64,000 bases of DNA from Crotophaga sulcirostris (taxonomy: Eukaryota > Chordata > Aves > Cuculiformes > Crotophagidae), in the NCBI GenBank assembly GCA_013397455.1, contig VYZB01000329.1, positions 339,779 to 403,778 on the forward strand. The letters run 5' to 3'. Of this stretch, positions 62,501 through 64,000 are shown in pieces. The stretch's first letter is position 1; each line of letters opens with the position of its first letter. The position numbers were made by a program, and so were the translations under genes. Below the pieces are notes generated by a model. The model worked only from the letters and a program-made list of their open reading frames with translations, was not told the origin of the DNA and made no database searches.

Positions 62501-63798
62501 CAGGCTAAATCTTCATTCCACTGACCTCCACAAGACCGACAGCAGCAGAAGAAAGCAATACTCCCATATGTTTATTATATCGTATATTATATGCCTGTCA
62601 CGCTCCACTAGCTTTTCACGGAGCTGAAGTCTGACCTTCAGCTTAGTATGAATACACAGGGCAAAGTGACTGTACAAAGAGTGCTTAATTTACCAGCCAT
62701 CCCTGGGTGTTGCATTATCTCCCCCTGGAGCATGTTCTACATCTGCTTTATGGGTGTGTTTACACTGAAGTGAGTGTAGTGTGAATAGACATTCCTGAGC
62801 AAGAATTTTAAGGAATATCTGAGTACTGTTTGAAGCATAGCTGTGACAACACAGACTTCAACACAGTCTGGGTACCCCCATTTTTCCTTGGGTTTAGGGC
62901 TGTTCTGCCTGAGCCTAAAACTGCTGGTCAGAACAATCTCCCCAAGATTCAGGGAATTTGAAGGCTTTGTAGGTTCACTCATGCTCTCACTCTCTGATTC
63001 TGTACACAGCACAACATGGTGAGATTGCAGAATCCAAAGCAATAACTGATCAGCACATCCAGTATCCCACTGTTACCAGACATGATGTACTAAATATACT
63101 TATTAAATATATAATGTCCTAGACAACTAGGAGAAAAATGTACAAAAGTGCACTTACCCTTAGGCTACCTGGACTAAGACAATGGTCTGTTTGCTTTTAG
63201 CAATGAGACCAACCTGAGCCCTTAAGTACAGCTTTCGGGAGTGTTGTAACATTAAAATATTATATGGTTAAACTTTAAAAATGTGTGACCTCAGCCTGTA
63301 TATCTACTGATCAGCTTACGGTTGTTTTGACTGTTGTGCATGTCTTTTCTATTCTCTTTGCAATTGGCACATCCTTCAATTAACCCAGGCAGTCAAAGTG
63401 GAGCAAACAAAACCAAGATTTCAAAAAGAAGCAGCGAGCAGACTTGGATGCTATACTGACAGGAGGAAAGAGCACAAATATGCATCTGCATTGTACTGCT
63501 TTCCTCTTTCTTTTAATTGGTTGTTGTAGTGAAATAACTTTTGTATCCTCCTCTCTATAACTCATACGTTCCTGTGTTTGTTCACTGTCTGTTAAGTCAA
63601 TGAACTGTGACTGTGACTAAATCTGTGACTTAGAGATTGCATCATTTTTTCTAACCTTCTTATCCACATTTAAGTAACTGTATGCAGGAGGACAGTATTT
63701 TCATGTATGCGATGGGGTTTACCTTTTCTCCTACCACTCTCCTCAAGGTCCAGCCAGGCATCCGAGATTGTTTCAATTCTTGTAGATGCTATCTGAAG
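59576..63798. other. Non-coding DNA, one GC-richer patch, no gene seen
   Basis: 59640-59870 is GC-richer (CCTGACCTGGCAGGGGTTGG, GGACAGGACACAGTGCCGTG) with an open frame at 59569-59913 that has no recognisable motif. It lies just beyond the CR1 at 59319-59575 and does not match the CR1 body. The rest is AT-rich without a recognisable gene or element. Confidence 0.5.
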
Positions 63799-64000
63799 TA
63801 TCACAGTATCACAAGGTTGGAAAGGACCTCTGAGATCATCAAGTCCAACCTATAAGCCAACACTAACACCAATCCATCATCTAAACCATGGCACTCAGTG
63901 CCTCATCCAGTCTTCCCTTAAACACCTCCAGCGTCGGCGACTCCACCACCTCCCTGGGCAGCGCATTCCAATGGCCAATCACCCTTTCAGTGAAGAACTT
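63799..64000 (-). mobile_element. CR1 3' end, minus strand, cut by window end
   Basis: It starts with a TATCACAGTATCACAAGG tail, then GGACCTCTGAGATCATCAAG, CCATGGCACTCAGTGCCTCA and CTCCACCACCTCCCTGGGCA. It ends at 64000 still inside ORF2 (complement of AAGTTCTTCACTGAAAGGGT). It is the same subfamily as 30691, 31478 and 52262 and is clearly incomplete at the window edge. By hand count it differs from the 31478 copy at about a dozen of some 195 aligned positions. Confidence 0.95.

Noticed and set aside
1..64000. Search for CRISPR arrays, tRNA/rRNA genes, prokaryotic operons and endogenous retroviruses
   Set aside because: No regularly spaced direct repeats, no cloverleaf or rRNA blocks, no dense coding, and no paired long terminal repeats or retroviral gene motifs were seen by eye.

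Overview
This window looks like nuclear DNA from a bird. It is AT-rich throughout, has no bacterial-style gene packing, and no open frame carries a recognisable cellular protein. It holds at least eleven pieces of CR1-type LINE retrotransposons, whose tails contain the imperfect repeats of ATCATAGAAT, AATCACAGA or TGATACTGTGA typical of avian and reptilian CR1. The species cannot be read from the sequence. Several CR1 copies share one 3' end and differ little, so that subfamily was active fairly recently in this lineage.

Layout: 1-3107 is featureless AT-rich DNA. 3108-4040 is a decayed minus-strand CR1, followed by a much older plus-strand CR1 remnant at about 4240-5130. 5131-20800 is non-coding DNA with one short CR1 tail (11483-11600) and two small tandem duplications. 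20808-21352 is a plus-strand CR1. 21353-29376 holds purine tracts, a hairpin, a G-quadruplex motif, a weak candidate exon (25063-25149), a CpG-containing patch (28190-28560) and A-rich runs. 29377-31997 is the most distinctive part: a long TTTTC repeat, a CpG-island-like block (30045-30600) and two plus-strand CR1 3' ends. 32000-64000 is again AT-rich desert with CR1 pieces at 41000, 49486, 52262, 59319 and 63799, a TTCC microsatellite at 44460 and two possible MIR-like SINE relics.

I found no confident protein-coding gene, tRNA, rRNA, CRISPR array or endogenous retrovirus. The window is best read as intergenic DNA or a large intron. The items most worth checking are the CpG-island block, the 87-bp exon-like segment at 25063-25149, and the unexplained open segment spliced in frame onto a CR1 tail at 51866-52402. 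I saw no new multi-gene system.
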